The notes: a model not told the origin generated them from the sequence alone. Counted from the first letter of the stretch, positions 1-9,838 are shown. The stretch: 64,000 nucleotides of DNA from Sedimentibacter sp. (GCA_018436705.1 JAHDLA010000022.1:124001-188000), one strand, 5' to 3'. Translations and numbers: made by a program.

Positions 1-122
1 TAATAATTTAAACAAGCGAATATGCAAAGAGTAGCAGGAGAAAAGGATTACGGTAATATATAGTATAGGCTTAGACGAATAAACCAAGACAGGCGAAACG
101 TCCCTATGTCTTCTATGTCTTC
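1..122. repeat. Partial MITE-like element, copy A
   Basis: The first 122 bases match the right-hand part of the elements at 160-435 and 24039-24324, including the stretch around AAGAGTAGCAGGAGAAAAGG and the terminal GACAGGCGAAACGTCCC followed by short TGTCTTC repeats. The left end lies outside the window. Copies A and B are separated by only about 37 bp, so this is a tandem arrangement. No protein function can be read from it. Confidence 0.75.
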
Positions 123-159
123 TTAATCTATCTCCCAAAAATTCGGGATAACATTTTCA

Positions 160-435
160 GAAGACACGGGGAAGACACGGGGACGTTTCACATGTCTTTT
201 CATGTATCTTATCAAGACAAGGATACTGAGTTATTTGCAAAAAGCAGTGCAGGAATCAACATAGTAAATAATTCAGAAAATGTAATATCACAATAATCAC
301 GTCCCTATATAATAATTTAAACGAGCGAATATGCAAAGAGTAGCAGGAGAAAAGGATTATGGTGATATATATAGTATAGGCTTAGAGGAATAAACCAAGA
401 CAGGCGAAACGTCCCGATGTCTTCCCGATGTCTTC
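160..435. repeat. MITE-like element, copy B (276 bp)
   Basis: The left end reads GAAGACACGGGGAAGACACG and the right end is its imperfect inverted complement (CGTCCCGATGTCTTCCCGATGTCTTC region). This gives terminal inverted repeats of roughly 38 bp built from short GAAGACAYSGGG units. A near-identical copy lies at 24039-24324. It carries no transposase, so a non-autonomous element moved in trans is the likely explanation. The GGGGACGTTTCA-type ends resemble repeats associated with REP/IS200-like tyrosine transposases in Clostridia, but that link is an inference. Confidence 0.75.
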
Positions 436-464
436 TGATATTGTGAAAAGAGTAAAATGAAATG

Positions 465-500
465 GGAGGGACAAGACTATAGGTTTTGTCCCTTTATTAT
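465..500. terminator. Hairpin terminator after the MITE copies
   Basis: AGGGACAA (467-474) pairs with TTGTCCCT (486-493) and is followed by TTATTATTTT. It separates the repeat region from the Fic gene. No gene is visible in the first 660 bases. Confidence 0.55.
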
Positions 501-621
501 TTTATAGTTGTATTAACAAAGCATATAAAGAAGTTACTGCTCCAATATTCGTAAAATGCCGCATACAGAAGTTGTAGCCAAGCTTAAAAAACGATAAATG
601 GGTTATACTAATGATTTGATT

Positions 622-689
622 TATTGTTCCGATAATTTTGAAAGTATTATTCCGAATGCGTTGATATTATTCCGATAATTAGGTATAAT
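622..689 (+). promoter_or_regulatory. Fic gene promoter with three direct repeats
   Basis: TTGATA (661-666) and TATAAT (684-689) are separated by 17 bp, a good vegetative promoter. Three direct repeats of a TATTnTTCCGA-type unit cover it: TTCCGATAATT at 627-637, TTCCGAAT at 650-657 and TTCCGATAATT at 670-680. The last copy sits inside the -35/-10 spacer. The repeats look like an operator array for a repressor, possibly the HTH-bearing Fic protein itself. Confidence 0.6.
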
Positions 690-713
690 ACTATGGATGG
701 AGGGGTATTTATT

Positions 714-1601
714 ATGTTTATGAGTGTAAAGCAAGCAGCAGAAATATGGGGGATTTCGGATAGAAGAATAAGAGTTCTTTGTTCTCAGGGGAGAATTCCT
801 GGTGCATATCAAGAAGGCCGAGGATGGAAAATTCCTATAGATGCAGTCAAACCTTCCGATGGAAGATATAAATCTACCGAAAGTCTGTTGGATATGATTG
901 ACCGCAAAAAGAAGGAACTGGATACTAAACGTCCTTTGACAGAGGGTGAAGTAGCTAGACTGAATGAAGAGTTCATTGTAGAGTATATATACAACTCTAA
1001 TGCTATTGAAGGTAATACATTGACATTGCGTGAAACGGATATGGTTCTTCGTGGCCTTACTATAGATAAAAAACCTTTAAAAGACCATTTGGAAGCTGTT
1101 GGTCATAAAGAAGCCTTTGGGTTTGTCAGTGAACTGGTAAAAGATAATATTCAGATGAGTGAACGGATTATTAAGAAGATTCATTATTTGGTTCTTGCTG
1201 ATAAAAAAGATGACCGTGGTGTATACCGCCGTGTACCTGTTCGCATCATGGGTGCACAAAATGAACCAGTGCAGCCGTATCTCATTCAGCCTAAGATTGA
1301 ACAGTTGATGGTTGATTTTGCTGAAAGTACAGAACACATCGTAACAAAGCTGGCTCGTTTCCATATTGAGTTTGAAAGTATTCATCCTTTCATTGATGGA
1401 AACGGAAGAACAGGACGTCTGCTTGTTAACTTGGAACTGATGAAGGCCGGTTTCCCGCCTATCGATATTAAGTTCACCGATCGTATTTTATATTATAACG
1501 CTTTTGATGAATATCATGTAAAACACAATCTCTTTGCTATGGAAAAATTGTTTGCAAGATATGTTAATGAGCGTTTAAATATGTATTTGAAAATGTTATA
1601 G
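714..1601 (+). CDS. Fic-domain protein with N-terminal HTH (predicted AMPylase)
   Basis: This predicted 295-residue protein has an N-terminal excisionase/MerR-like helix-turn-helix (about residues 3-45, SVKQAAEIWGIS) followed by a Fic domain. The full Fic motif HPFIDGNGRTGR starts at H224. An upstream inhibitory motif S-N-A-I-E-G (S95, E99, G100) fits the [ST]xxxE[GN] pattern of class II Fic enzymes, whose glutamate blocks ATP gamma-phosphate binding. Fic proteins usually transfer AMP to a hydroxyl side chain of a target protein. The start at 714 is chosen because GGAGGGG (699-705) is 8 bases away and the promoter predicts a transcript start near 696, downstream of the alternative ATG at 693. 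No separate antitoxin gene is adjacent, which fits an intramolecularly inhibited class II enzyme. The target is unknown. Confidence 0.9.
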   Translation: MFMSVKQAAEIWGISDRRIRVLCSQGRIPGAYQEGRGWKIPIDAVKPSDGRYKSTESLLDMIDRKKKELDTKRPLTEGEVARLNEEFIVEYIYNSNAIEGNTLTLRETDMVLRGLTIDKKPLKDHLEAVGHKEAFGFVSELVKDNIQMSERIIKKIHYLVLADKKDDRGVYRRVPVRIMGAQNEPVQPYLIQPKIEQLMVDFAESTEHIVTKLARFHIEFESIHPFIDGNGRTGRLLVNLELMKAGFPPIDIKFTDRILYYNAFDEYHVKHNLFAMEKLFARYVNERLNMYLKML

Positions 1602-1822
1602 TTTTCTATCAGGAAATTTCTACGTTTTGGATGAAAAAGACGATGTTCATAAAACAGGTTGAAGAATATATTTTTATATTTCTACTTACAGAAATATGCT
1701 TAAAGAAATGCAGGAAAAATAGCTTGTCACAAATGTTGGTAACGGTAGGATGATATAGATGACATAGGGTGTTTCAATAAACAACATGCTTTTTTTGGTG
1801 CTTAAGGAGGATATAAAACAAG
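1602..1822. other. Short gap with unrecognised coding remnants
   Basis: Two short readable stretches are present (one encoding NFYVLDEKDDVHKTG, another YISTYRNMLKEMQEK) but both are broken by stops and neither is recognised. GGAGG at 1806-1810 serves the next gene. Confidence 0.3.
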
Positions 1823-2461
1823 ATGAATATTAAAAAAATTGAACAACTTTCAAGTATGCCGTTGGATAAAGTTTCTGGTACAAACGAATGGTATTTTTCT
1901 GCCGAATGGACAGGTGACATTTATGAGGCTGAAGAAATAATACAAAATGGTCATGAGTTTGAAGGAACAACTATGTACCTGGTACGTTATCCTGATGGTA
2001 AAGTATTTATACCAATAGAAAAAAAGACAAATGTATATATACAGCATCCAGTTTGGGATAATGATGGAATTGCTATTTTAACAGTGGATTTCGATTGTAA
2101 GGAAATATCGGTTTATCATTTTAATGTAAATAACTGTTCGTTACAACGGGTTATCAAGCTACCTTTATCATCTGTAACTGACTGTTATAATATGAATCTA
2201 AGCATGTCTCCACTATCTTTATATAGACACGGTTCCGATGGACTGTTTGAGATTATTTGGCCCGAAAAGGTTTCATTTATGGTGAATGATTCGGAAAGTT
2301 TGGTATACAGAGATGGTGATGTTCTATACTTTTCTAGATGGTATGAGAACCCCGATTATAAAGAAGAAATTTTTGTAAGGAGTGTTCATACAGGAGATGT
2401 TGTTCGCCATTTCCCCGGTATTTTGTACGATATGCCAGATGGGACATGGTGGCTATTATAA
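1823..2461 (+). CDS. Hypothetical protein, 212 aa
   Basis: This is a soluble, acidic, aromatic-rich protein with no signal peptide or membrane segment. It is rich in beta-strand-like stretches (MYLVRYPDGKVFIPIEKK, VLYFSRWYENPDYKEEIF), so a beta-propeller or WD-like sensor fold is possible. I do not recognise the family. The start has GGAGG 12 bases upstream, slightly long but the best available. It is followed convergently by the two-component genes on the other strand, so it is probably monocistronic. Function unknown. Confidence 0.65.
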   Translation: MNIKKIEQLSSMPLDKVSGTNEWYFSAEWTGDIYEAEEIIQNGHEFEGTTMYLVRYPDGKVFIPIEKKTNVYIQHPVWDNDGIAILTVDFDCKEISVYHFNVNNCSLQRVIKLPLSSVTDCYNMNLSMSPLSLYRHGSDGLFEIIWPEKVSFMVNDSESLVYRDGDVLYFSRWYENPDYKEEIFVRSVHTGDVVRHFPGILYDMPDGTWWLL

Positions 2462-2594
2462 AGAAATAAATTATAGCAATCTTCTTTATTCAGAATATAA
2501 CATTTATTTGGTGTTTTAGTGTTACATTAGGAAGATATAATGCCTTTTGACGTTGGCGTAGGAATAAAATTTCCCGTTCCTTATATTTTTATTA

Positions 2595-3923
2595 TTATGT
2601 TACAAGTTTCAACATAACAGATGAACGAAATATTTGATCTGAAAACTCAAACTTTGATTCACCGTAATATTTATCGGATACTGCCTGAACAGAAGTAATA
2701 CCAATACCTTCTCCGTTCCGTTTTGAAGAAAGAAAGGTATTATTTTCTTTTAAAATGGACCCTTCATAACTGTTGTCTACAGTTATAATGATATATTCAC
2801 CTGCCAATGCTGCACTTACAGTGATAAATTTTTCTCCTGTTTTTTGTCGGCTACAAGCCTCCCAAGCATTTTCAAGCAAATTTCCGAAAACTACACACAA
2901 GTCACTATCAGCAATTTTAATTTTCTCAGGGAGGTTCAATAGAACATCTGTATGAACCCCTAAATGTTTAGCTTTTTCTATATAGTGGCGGACGATAGTG
3001 TCAACTGCATAATTTTTACAAAGTATGATTGAGGAATCCTCAGCAACTGTTTGCAGATACTGTCCAATGTATTCCTCAAGCTTCTGCTGTTCGCCTGCAG
3101 CTAAATACGCCTGAAGCAGTGTAAGGTGGTGGCGCAGATCATGACGTGCAGCCTTCGTTTCATCTATATGCGCTACAATCGTCTGAAAATATTCACGCTC
3201 CAATGCAATCTGGCGTTCACTCAGGTTGGCTTTTTCCTCCAGATAGATATTTTCTGCAGTTTGTTTTAGTGCTATGGAAAAAATGATACTACTTCCCATA
3301 ATACTGCCGAAACAAAATATTCGAATCAGATATTCATAGAGCGTATCTGATCGCTCAAAACCCAGACCGCTTGTTGTAAGGAATGTTCCGCTGTAAAGAA
3401 GAATAAAAATAATCCAAACTTTATGCCACGACTTTCCTGAGGCGATTTGCAACGCAGGTATGACATTCTGTTTCATATGCTTTATTGCAAAAGGAAAAAT
3501 AATGGCAATCTGTAGAGCTGAGGCAATATTAGTGAAAAAATAATAAGGGACAGAACCTCTAAAGTTTGCAAAAAACATGGTTTCCAAAAAATTAGCATTT
3601 GTCATTATGAATCCTGCTAGGGAAAATGCAATACCCCAAACAAATATTTGTTTTATTAGTTTTTCACGAACCAGAAAAAAGGATAAAATCGAATTAAAAA
3701 TGGAAAAAGCCAGTTGATAACGCTGGGTCATAGATAAATCCCAAAATGGTTGTCGGGTAGCAAAACAGAAAAGGCCTGCTTGAACTAAGATGAGAACAAT
3801 ATAGACCAGAAAAAGGGACTTAACAGAAATTCTAAGCTTATCCCTAAACGGATAAAATCGAAGTGTTGCAAAAGGAGCTACAAAAATGACGATATATATA
3901 AAATTAATGGTATCAGCAAACAC
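2595..3923 (-). CDS. AgrC-like sensor histidine kinase (GHKL)
   Basis: The 442-residue membrane sensor kinase has about six hydrophobic segments in residues 1-225, a short coiled-coil, then a cytoplasmic kinase domain. The phospho-accepting histidine lies in ARHDLRHHL (H261), typical of the HPK10/AgrC class. The ATP-binding N-box is VFGNLLENAWEAC and the G-box region is GEGIGITSVQAV. It overlaps the response regulator gene by 11 bp, so the pair is translationally coupled with the regulator first. AgrC-type kinases often sense peptides, but no pre-peptide gene or AgrB homologue is visible nearby. The adjacent SLH surface protein is a candidate target. Confidence 0.88.
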   Translation of the reverse strand: MFADTINFIYIVIFVAPFATLRFYPFRDKLRISVKSLFLVYIVLILVQAGLFCFATRQPFWDLSMTQRYQLAFSIFNSILSFFLVREKLIKQIFVWGIAFSLAGFIMTNANFLETMFFANFRGSVPYYFFTNIASALQIAIIFPFAIKHMKQNVIPALQIASGKSWHKVWIIFILLYSGTFLTTSGLGFERSDTLYEYLIRIFCFGSIMGSSIIFSIALKQTAENIYLEEKANLSERQIALEREYFQTIVAHIDETKAARHDLRHHLTLLQAYLAAGEQQKLEEYIGQYLQTVAEDSSIILCKNYAVDTIVRHYIEKAKHLGVHTDVLLNLPEKIKIADSDLCVVFGNLLENAWEACSRQKTGEKFITVSAALAGEYIIITVDNSYEGSILKENNTFLSSKRNGEGIGITSVQAVSDKYYGESKFEFSDQIFRSSVMLKLVT

Positions 3924-4641
3924 TTCTCTTCCTCCTTATTGTGCTAAAAAGATAGTCAGAATACTTTTGCCGCATTAACTGCGTATCTTTTTTTGGAATC
4001 GGGATTCTGGCGCCATCTTTCAAGACAAAGTCGGGGCCGTCCTGAGATGCGATAAAATTCATATTGACAACATAACTTCTATGACAGCGCAGAAAGTTTT
4101 CTGCTGGAAGAAGTTTCATAAACTCATCCAGTGATATATAGGTCTTCACTTCTTTGGAAAGAGTATGAATTAATAGGGTGTTGCTATATATTTCAGCAAA
4201 AATAAGGTCATTCAAAAGAATGCGGATAATTGTACGTCCTGATTTTACCTCTATGTACTGCCTAGATTGTGCGAATATCTGATTACAACGTTCCAAACCG
4301 CTTTTAATATTTTCGTAGGTTAGTGGTTTCATTAGATAATGTACTGCACCAACCTCGAACCCATCTAAAGCGTGATCTGGACTTGTTGTAGTAAAAATGA
4401 TGATGCATTTCAACCCTGCATCTCGTATGGCGTGGGCTGTTTCTACGCCATTTTTCCCTTTCATGTAAATATCCAGAAACAAGATGTCATACTGTTTATA
4501 TTTTAAATCTTCTAATAGATCCTCTCCGCTTTCAAACTTAGAGATCGTGCAGTCTATGTTGTTCGAATTCATATAACGCAAGATATATTTTTCTAAAAGT
4601 GCTAGATCTGAACATAAATCATCGCAGATACCAATGTTCAA
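3913..4641 (-). CDS. LytTR-family response regulator
   Basis: This is a two-domain regulator. An N-terminal receiver domain has the acidic pair in GICDD, the phosphorylation site D57 in FLDIYMKG and a conserved lysine near LMKPLTY. A C-terminal LytTR DNA-binding domain (about residues 135-235) carries the FLRCHRSYVVNMNFI signature. A TTG start at 4641 is preferred over the ATG at 4662: GGAGGA lies 6 bases upstream of the TTG and the protein then begins MNIGICDD, as is normal for this family. LytTR proteins bind pairs of direct repeats, and such a pair is present at 4759-4793 in front of the surface protein gene. Confidence 0.88.
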   Translation of the reverse strand: MNIGICDDLCSDLALLEKYILRYMNSNNIDCTISKFESGEDLLEDLKYKQYDILFLDIYMKGKNGVETAHAIRDAGLKCIIIFTTTSPDHALDGFEVGAVHYLMKPLTYENIKSGLERCNQIFAQSRQYIEVKSGRTIIRILLNDLIFAEIYSNTLLIHTLSKEVKTYISLDEFMKLLPAENFLRCHRSYVVNMNFIASQDGPDFVLKDGARIPIPKKDTQLMRQKYSDYLFSTIRRKRSVC

Positions 4642-4758
4642 TTGATTTCCTCCATTCTGCAATATAATATTTCATTACTAGAATATCATTTTTTTGCTAG
4701 CTTTTCTATAGAAAAGGACATAAATTTCTTTTTGCCAAGTTTTTTATAGGGCTCAATG

Positions 4759-4793
4759 TGCTTTTTACATCGAAAAGATGCTTTTCACATCGA
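4759..4793. promoter_or_regulatory. Direct-repeat pair, candidate LytTR operator
   Basis: TGCTTTTTACATCGA (4759-4773) and TGCTTTTCACATCGA (4779-4793) differ at one base and are spaced by 20 bp, about two helical turns. LytTR regulators such as AgrA bind paired direct repeats of this geometry. The pair lies between the divergent regulator gene and the SLH protein gene. A small dyad (CTGATTT 4837-4843 / AAATCAG 4850-4856) lies downstream. The rest of 4663-4987 holds no gene. Confidence 0.5.
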
Positions 4794-4987
4794 CTTTATT
4801 GAATAACTTTATCAAAAATCATAAAATCAATGTAGCCTGATTTTATTATAAATCAGAGACTTTTGTTTTCGTTATTGCTTATGAAAAAACGCGTAAGGTG
4901 GTGTGATATTGAATATCTCTATTTACAATGATGCTGTAACGGAAAGGGAAATGATAATTTGTTATATAATACAAAAAGGAGGAAAAT

Positions 4988-7900
4988 ATGCAGAAAAGAA
5001 TCTTAAGCGTACTGCTTACAGTATGTATGATTATGGCTATGTTGCCCGTGATGGCAATGGCGACTGAATACGAAAGCTGGACGGCGGCGACGGCGGACGG
5101 GGTTGCGCTGATCATCGATGACACAATCACCATTGACGGCGCAAGCTATACATACAAGGGAGATGTTAGCAACGCGGGGCTTGATTTGTCCAGCCGTACC
5201 CCCACAGAGGCGACCGCCTACATAGCGGGAGGTGGCTATATCCTATGGGGGCCGACCGTGGATACTGATAGTGATGTAACAGGTGGTACGCTGACGCTGA
5301 ACGGTGCATCTATATCTGTAACCAGCGGCACAGCCCTGAAACTTCCAAACGTAGAAATAACCATCGATGTGGAAGGAGAAAACACAATTTCAGGCGGCTC
5401 TTATGGAATTTATAAAAACAGTGGAACAACCACCATCGAAGGCAGCGGCACGCTGACCATTTCATACATCAATTATGACGCAATTTGTCAAATTAATGAT
5501 TTATTGACCATTACGGGCGATGTGACTGTTGATGCCAATTCTGCTGGATCAGAATCTTATGGCATCAATGCCCAGCGTGGTCTGACCATTACGGGCAATG
5601 CCAATGTAATGGCTTCCGGCGGTTCAGGAGATATCTACTCAAACCGCACTATTACCATTAGTACTACCGGAATCGTGAATGCACCGAATATTAGAACAAT
5701 AGCTTATTTTACATATACGAGCGGTACCATGACCGGTTCCTTGGTTTGTGAGGGAAGGGATGACTATTCTAAAAATGCTGTTTATTCGGTTTACGGCGAC
5801 TTTGAACTGACCACAGACCAAAACATTTATCCCTGTTCTGAGGAAGATGGGCTGACTGTCTTATCTGGAGCAACGCTGACCATTGACAATGAAATAACTT
5901 TGACGATAGAAAATGGTACGGAAATTACCAATAACGGCACCATTATTAACAACGGCATTATCAATTTTATGGATGAAAACATCACCGCTGAAACGATTAA
6001 TAATTTGAATTTGAGCGGCTTCGGCAAAATCCAGATAGACAGCAATAATGTTTTGCTGATTGGCGGCGAATTTAATACAGTTTACTCTGATATCAGCAAT
6101 GATAAACTTGACTTGAATACGGACACTCCCACCGAAAAACGCTTCTACACCGCAGGCGATGGCTACGTTATATGGGAACCAACGTTGGACGACAGTAGTG
6201 TGGTTACCAGCGGAACCTTGACCCTGCACAATGTGACGATTAACAACACAAGCGGTGGTGCACTGTACCTGCCTAACCTTCCTGTTACCATTGAGGTGGA
6301 AGGAGAAAACAATATCACATCATCCTCCACTGGGATTTTTCACGATAGTGGCGATACCGACATCCAGGGGAGTGGGATATTAAATGTTACATCCAATGGT
6401 AGTAGTAGCGATGGGATTTGTCAAGGCAATGATACTTTGACAATTACAGGTGATGTGACCGTAGCAAGTGCAACGGGTAATATGTCTTATGGAATCAACG
6501 CCCAGAAGGCATTGACAATCTCCGGTAATGCTAACGTAACAGTATCTGGAGTTTCAAGGGGAATTTATTCCAATGGCAGTATTACCGTCAATACCATTGG
6601 AACTGTGAACGCGCAGAGAATATCGACAGGTTACTTTTCGTACCAAAGCGGTAACTTGACTGGCTCTTGGGTCTCGGAGGGCAAGGAAAACTATTATAAT
6701 AACTTGGTTCAGACAGTTTATGGAAGTTATGAACTGACCGACGATAAAACCATTACTGCTTGGACTGATGAGGATGGGCTGACTGTGGCATACGGCGGGA
6801 CGCTGACCATTGACGATGGAGTGACCATTACGGTTGAAGACGGCACGGAAATTACAAATAATGGTACCATTGTTAATAACGGAACCATTAATTTCCAAGG
6901 CGAAACTATTTCCGCCGCAACGATTGCGGCATTGAACCTCACGGGGGACGGTAGTGTTCAGGTGAACGGCACCCCTGTTTTGGTAGTTGACGGAAAATTT
7001 TATTCCCCTAACATTGAAATCAGCAATAGTACTCTCGATTTAAGTACAGGTGCCCCAACTACTGACACTGTCTACATAGCAGGAAATGGCTATGTTTTGT
7101 GGAAACCGACGGTGGAAAATGAAGCCGTTACCGCCGGCACACTTACACTTCACAATGCGACCATGGAAGCAAACGAGTACAAAGCGTTGATTACCCTTCC
7201 AACCGTTGATGTTATTGTTGAACTTGAGGGTGAGAATAGCTTGACCAATAATGTTGATGCAAATGATATAATTGCTATTATTATGCAGGGCGGTATCGTA
7301 GTGATTGACAAGGACAATCCTGTGAAACAAGCTCCGCAGGACTACACACTGACCTTCTCAGGGGATGGAACCTTAGAAACGGAGACAAATAGTAAATTTT
7401 CAATTTCCACAGAAGGTACACTGATTATCGCAAGCAGTGGAAATATTGATACAGGAAACATCTACGCAGTTAATTTTGTCATGGATAGTGGTTATCTTAA
7501 AGGCAATTTATATTCCAGTGGAGATACCGTGATTAACGGAGGAACGATTTATAACGAAAAAGCTGGTATTTGTCAGGGAGATTTTTCTATGACGGGTGGA
7601 ACAGCCAACTATCATTCTTTAGATTCTTATGGACTGGTATGCATCGGAACAGTTACCTATACCGGCGGCACACTCAATGCCAGTGTCTTAACTGTAGATG
7701 CTGCCAATTTCATCATCACTAACACGATTTATGGTGACTGTGCATTGTCTAATGAAACAATGCAAACTGGCATATCGCAGTATTCCGCTAAATATATTCT
7801 TAGGATCTCCAGTGGCAGCAGATGGACGATCGACAGTGACTCTAAGATGTATACGGCAGGAAATGCTTCTGGATTAGTTATGTCGGGAGTAACGGCGGAT

Positions 7901-9817
7901 AACATCGGAGAATACATTATCAACAATGGGACTCTGGTTAACAATGGAATCATTCTTTTGCCGAATGGGCTGACAGAGGTTCAGGTCAAAACAATTGCCC
8001 AGAATGTTTTAAAAGCTTCAGGCACCGGCAAAATTCAGGTGTATGATGGAGTAGATGGAACAAACAATACTATTTATTCCAATAGCGGCGAACGAATTAC
8101 CGTGATTCACGGTGATCTTGATTTGGCACGCGGTGACCACAGTAGTGCAACGCTTGCAGACGATGGTTACACCTGGGTAGGCAATAGCACAGACGGCTAC
8201 ACGTTGACTTTGGGTGGTGCTTATGTGGACGGCAATCTGACCATGCCTGACAATTCCCCTGTGAAGATTCACACGACTGCAGACAGCGTCATTAATGGTG
8301 TTATCCAGGGTGCTGGCTCCTATCTTATTGATTTTACCTTTACCGGAATTGCAGAGCTGAGCATTAACGGAGATATTGTCGGTTTTACGAATGGCGATAC
8401 GATTACTGTGCAAGACGGCGCACAGTTAACGATAAACGGACTTATTTCCATCGGTGCTTCCGGAACAGACGGTACGTTGGTAGTAACTGGGGAAGGAACT
8501 ACCATGTCTATTCCTTCTACTGGTGCTTACGCCATTGGTTGCGATACTGTGCGGGTAGAAGGGGGTGCAACGTTAAATGTAAGCGCAGAGTATTACAGTA
8601 TACATACTTTAGACGGTGGCGTTTCTGTCACTGACGGATCGACACTTATAGTGGGATGTGACTACGGCGTGTATATAGAGGACGGAACCTTTACTGTGGA
8701 TGATTCCAGTATCTTCACCGCAGATGCAGCAGTCGCTGCAATTTGTGTAGTGGATAAAAGTACAACAAAATCCCAGAGTGAGACACTGAATGTGTCATCG
8801 ACGCTGCTTCCAAGCGGCACGGAAATTGCCAGTGCCATAGGCGATAGAAGTGGATATGGGTATACCTACTGGAGCATCGTAACGAGCGGTAATATCCTGT
8901 CCGCAACCAATGAAAATTACACACCAGTAACCCTTTCCAATGCAGTAGGTGAGCTGACACTGAAAAAGGCTAGTAGTTCCTCAGACGTTGAAAATAGTTC
9001 AGGCGGAAGTGGCAGCACAACATCATATACCGTCACTGCAACAGCAGGAGAAAATGGTAGTATCAGTGCAAGTGGTAAGGTCAGTGTGGTTAAAAATTCA
9101 GACAAAAGCTTTACCATTACACCTGACAGTGGGTATGATGTTTCTGATGTCTTGGTAGACGGAGTGAGTGTAGGTGCAGTAACATCCTATACCTTTGAAA
9201 ATGTTGCAAAAAATCATACTATTACAGCTAGCTTTGTTAAGTCTGCTGAGCAACCTGAAACAACTACATATGATGATGTAAAAGATAGCGATTGGTTTAA
9301 GGATGCAGTTGACTACGTTACTAATGTAGGTCTTATGAGCGGAATGGGCAATGATGAGTTTGGTCCTTATATCAACACTGACCGTGGAATGATTGTTACT
9401 ATCCTTTGGAGATTGGAAGGAGAACCTGAGGCTTCCAGTGATGCCAGTTTCTCAGACGTTACTGAAGGCAAGTATTATGATGATGCAGTCAACTGGGGGG
9501 CAGAAAATGACATCGTGGAGGGCTATGGGAATGGAAACTTTGGTCCAACGGATACTATTACTCGTGAGCAGATGGCGGCAATTTTGTATCGATATTCACA
9601 GTTTAAAGGATATGATACATCGCAAGGGGGTATGGCTGTCCGAGAATTTTCTGATTACGATATGATTTCAGCTTGGGCGCTTGAGTCGGTGACGTGGTCT
9701 GTAAACACAAAGCTAATGTCTGGTAAGGGTAATAATGTGATTGATGCACGTGGAAAGGCTACTCGTGCAGAGGTTGCGACAATTTTAATGAACTTTTGCA
9801 AGAACGTGACTAAGTAA
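4988..9817 (+). CDS. Large modular surface protein with three C-terminal SLH domains
   Basis: The 1609-residue secreted protein begins with a Sec signal peptide (KR, hydrophobic core, MAMA cleavage region near residue 25). It then has at least three related modules of about 310 residues starting near residues 37, 350 and 660. Each begins with a short strand, then a LDLSTxxPT-like segment, a G-Y-hydrophobic-W segment and a VExEGEN segment, and each ends in Asn/Gly-rich beta-helix-like repeats (TITNNGTI, TLTIDDG). A divergent fourth module starts near 1026. A single InlB-B-like repeat (VTATAGENGSISASG) precedes three SLH domains (about 1427-1609; FSDV, FGP and TREQMA motifs) that would anchor it to secondary cell-wall polysaccharide. 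GGAGG is 6 bases from the ATG. Base composition is richer in GC than the flanks. Adhesin or sugar-binding roles are guesses. Confidence 0.9.
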   Translation: MQKRILSVLLTVCMIMAMLPVMAMATEYESWTAATADGVALIIDDTITIDGASYTYKGDVSNAGLDLSSRTPTEATAYIAGGGYILWGPTVDTDSDVTGGTLTLNGASISVTSGTALKLPNVEITIDVEGENTISGGSYGIYKNSGTTTIEGSGTLTISYINYDAICQINDLLTITGDVTVDANSAGSESYGINAQRGLTITGNANVMASGGSGDIYSNRTITISTTGIVNAPNIRTIAYFTYTSGTMTGSLVCEGRDDYSKNAVYSVYGDFELTTDQNIYPCSEEDGLTVLSGATLTIDNEITLTIENGTEITNNGTIINNGIINFMDENITAETINNLNLSGFGKIQIDSNNVLLIGGEFNTVYSDISNDKLDLNTDTPTEKRFYTAGDGYVIWEPTLDDSSVVTSGTLTLHNVTINNTSGGALYLPNLPVTIEVEGENNITSSSTGIFHDSGDTDIQGSGILNVTSNGSSSDGICQGNDTLTITGDVTVASATGNMSYGINAQKALTISGNANVTVSGVSRGIYSNGSITVNTIGTVNAQRISTGYFSYQSGNLTGSWVSEGKENYYNNLVQTVYGSYELTDDKTITAWTDEDGLTVAYGGTLTIDDGVTITVEDGTEITNNGTIVNNGTINFQGETISAATIAALNLTGDGSVQVNGTPVLVVDGKFYSPNIEISNSTLDLSTGAPTTDTVYIAGNGYVLWKPTVENEAVTAGTLTLHNATMEANEYKALITLPTVDVIVELEGENSLTNNVDANDIIAIIMQGGIVVIDKDNPVKQAPQDYTLTFSGDGTLETETNSKFSISTEGTLIIASSGNIDTGNIYAVNFVMDSGYLKGNLYSSGDTVINGGTIYNEKAGICQGDFSMTGGTANYHSLDSYGLVCIGTVTYTGGTLNASVLTVDAANFIITNTIYGDCALSNETMQTGISQYSAKYILRISSGSRWTIDSDSKMYTAGNASGLVMSGVTADNIGEYIINNGTLVNNGIILLPNGLTEVQVKTIAQNVLKASGTGKIQVYDGVDGTNNTIYSNSGERITVIHGDLDLARGDHSSATLADDGYTWVGNSTDGYTLTLGGAYVDGNLTMPDNSPVKIHTTADSVINGVIQGAGSYLIDFTFTGIAELSINGDIVGFTNGDTITVQDGAQLTINGLISIGASGTDGTLVVTGEGTTMSIPSTGAYAIGCDTVRVEGGATLNVSAEYYSIHTLDGGVSVTDGSTLIVGCDYGVYIEDGTFTVDDSSIFTADAAVAAICVVDKSTTKSQSETLNVSSTLLPSGTEIASAIGDRSGYGYTYWSIVTSGNILSATNENYTPVTLSNAVGELTLKKASSSSDVENSSGGSGSTTSYTVTATAGENGSISASGKVSVVKNSDKSFTITPDSGYDVSDVLVDGVSVGAVTSYTFENVAKNHTITASFVKSAEQPETTTYDDVKDSDWFKDAVDYVTNVGLMSGMGNDEFGPYINTDRGMIVTILWRLEGEPEASSDASFSDVTEGKYYDDAVNWGAENDIVEGYGNGNFGPTDTITREQMAAILYRYSQFKGYDTSQGGMAVREFSDYDMISAWALESVTWSVNTKLMSGKGNNVIDARGKATRAEVATILMNFCKNVTK

Positions 9818-9838
9818 TTCAATCAGTTTGAATAGAAG

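Noticed and set aside
622-680. Direct repeats before the Fic gene as a CRISPR remnant
   Set aside because: Units are only about 11-16 bp, spacing is 20-23 bp and they overlap a promoter; operator repeats are the better reading.
693-713. Upstream ATG at 693 as start of the Fic gene
   Set aside because: It lies at or before the predicted transcript start and has no ribosome binding site; ATG 714 has GGAGGGG 8 bases upstream.
5639-8960. Many long minus-strand reading frames within the SLH protein gene
   Set aside because: They are shadows of the repetitive, GC-richer plus-strand gene, lack ribosome binding sites and show no family motifs.
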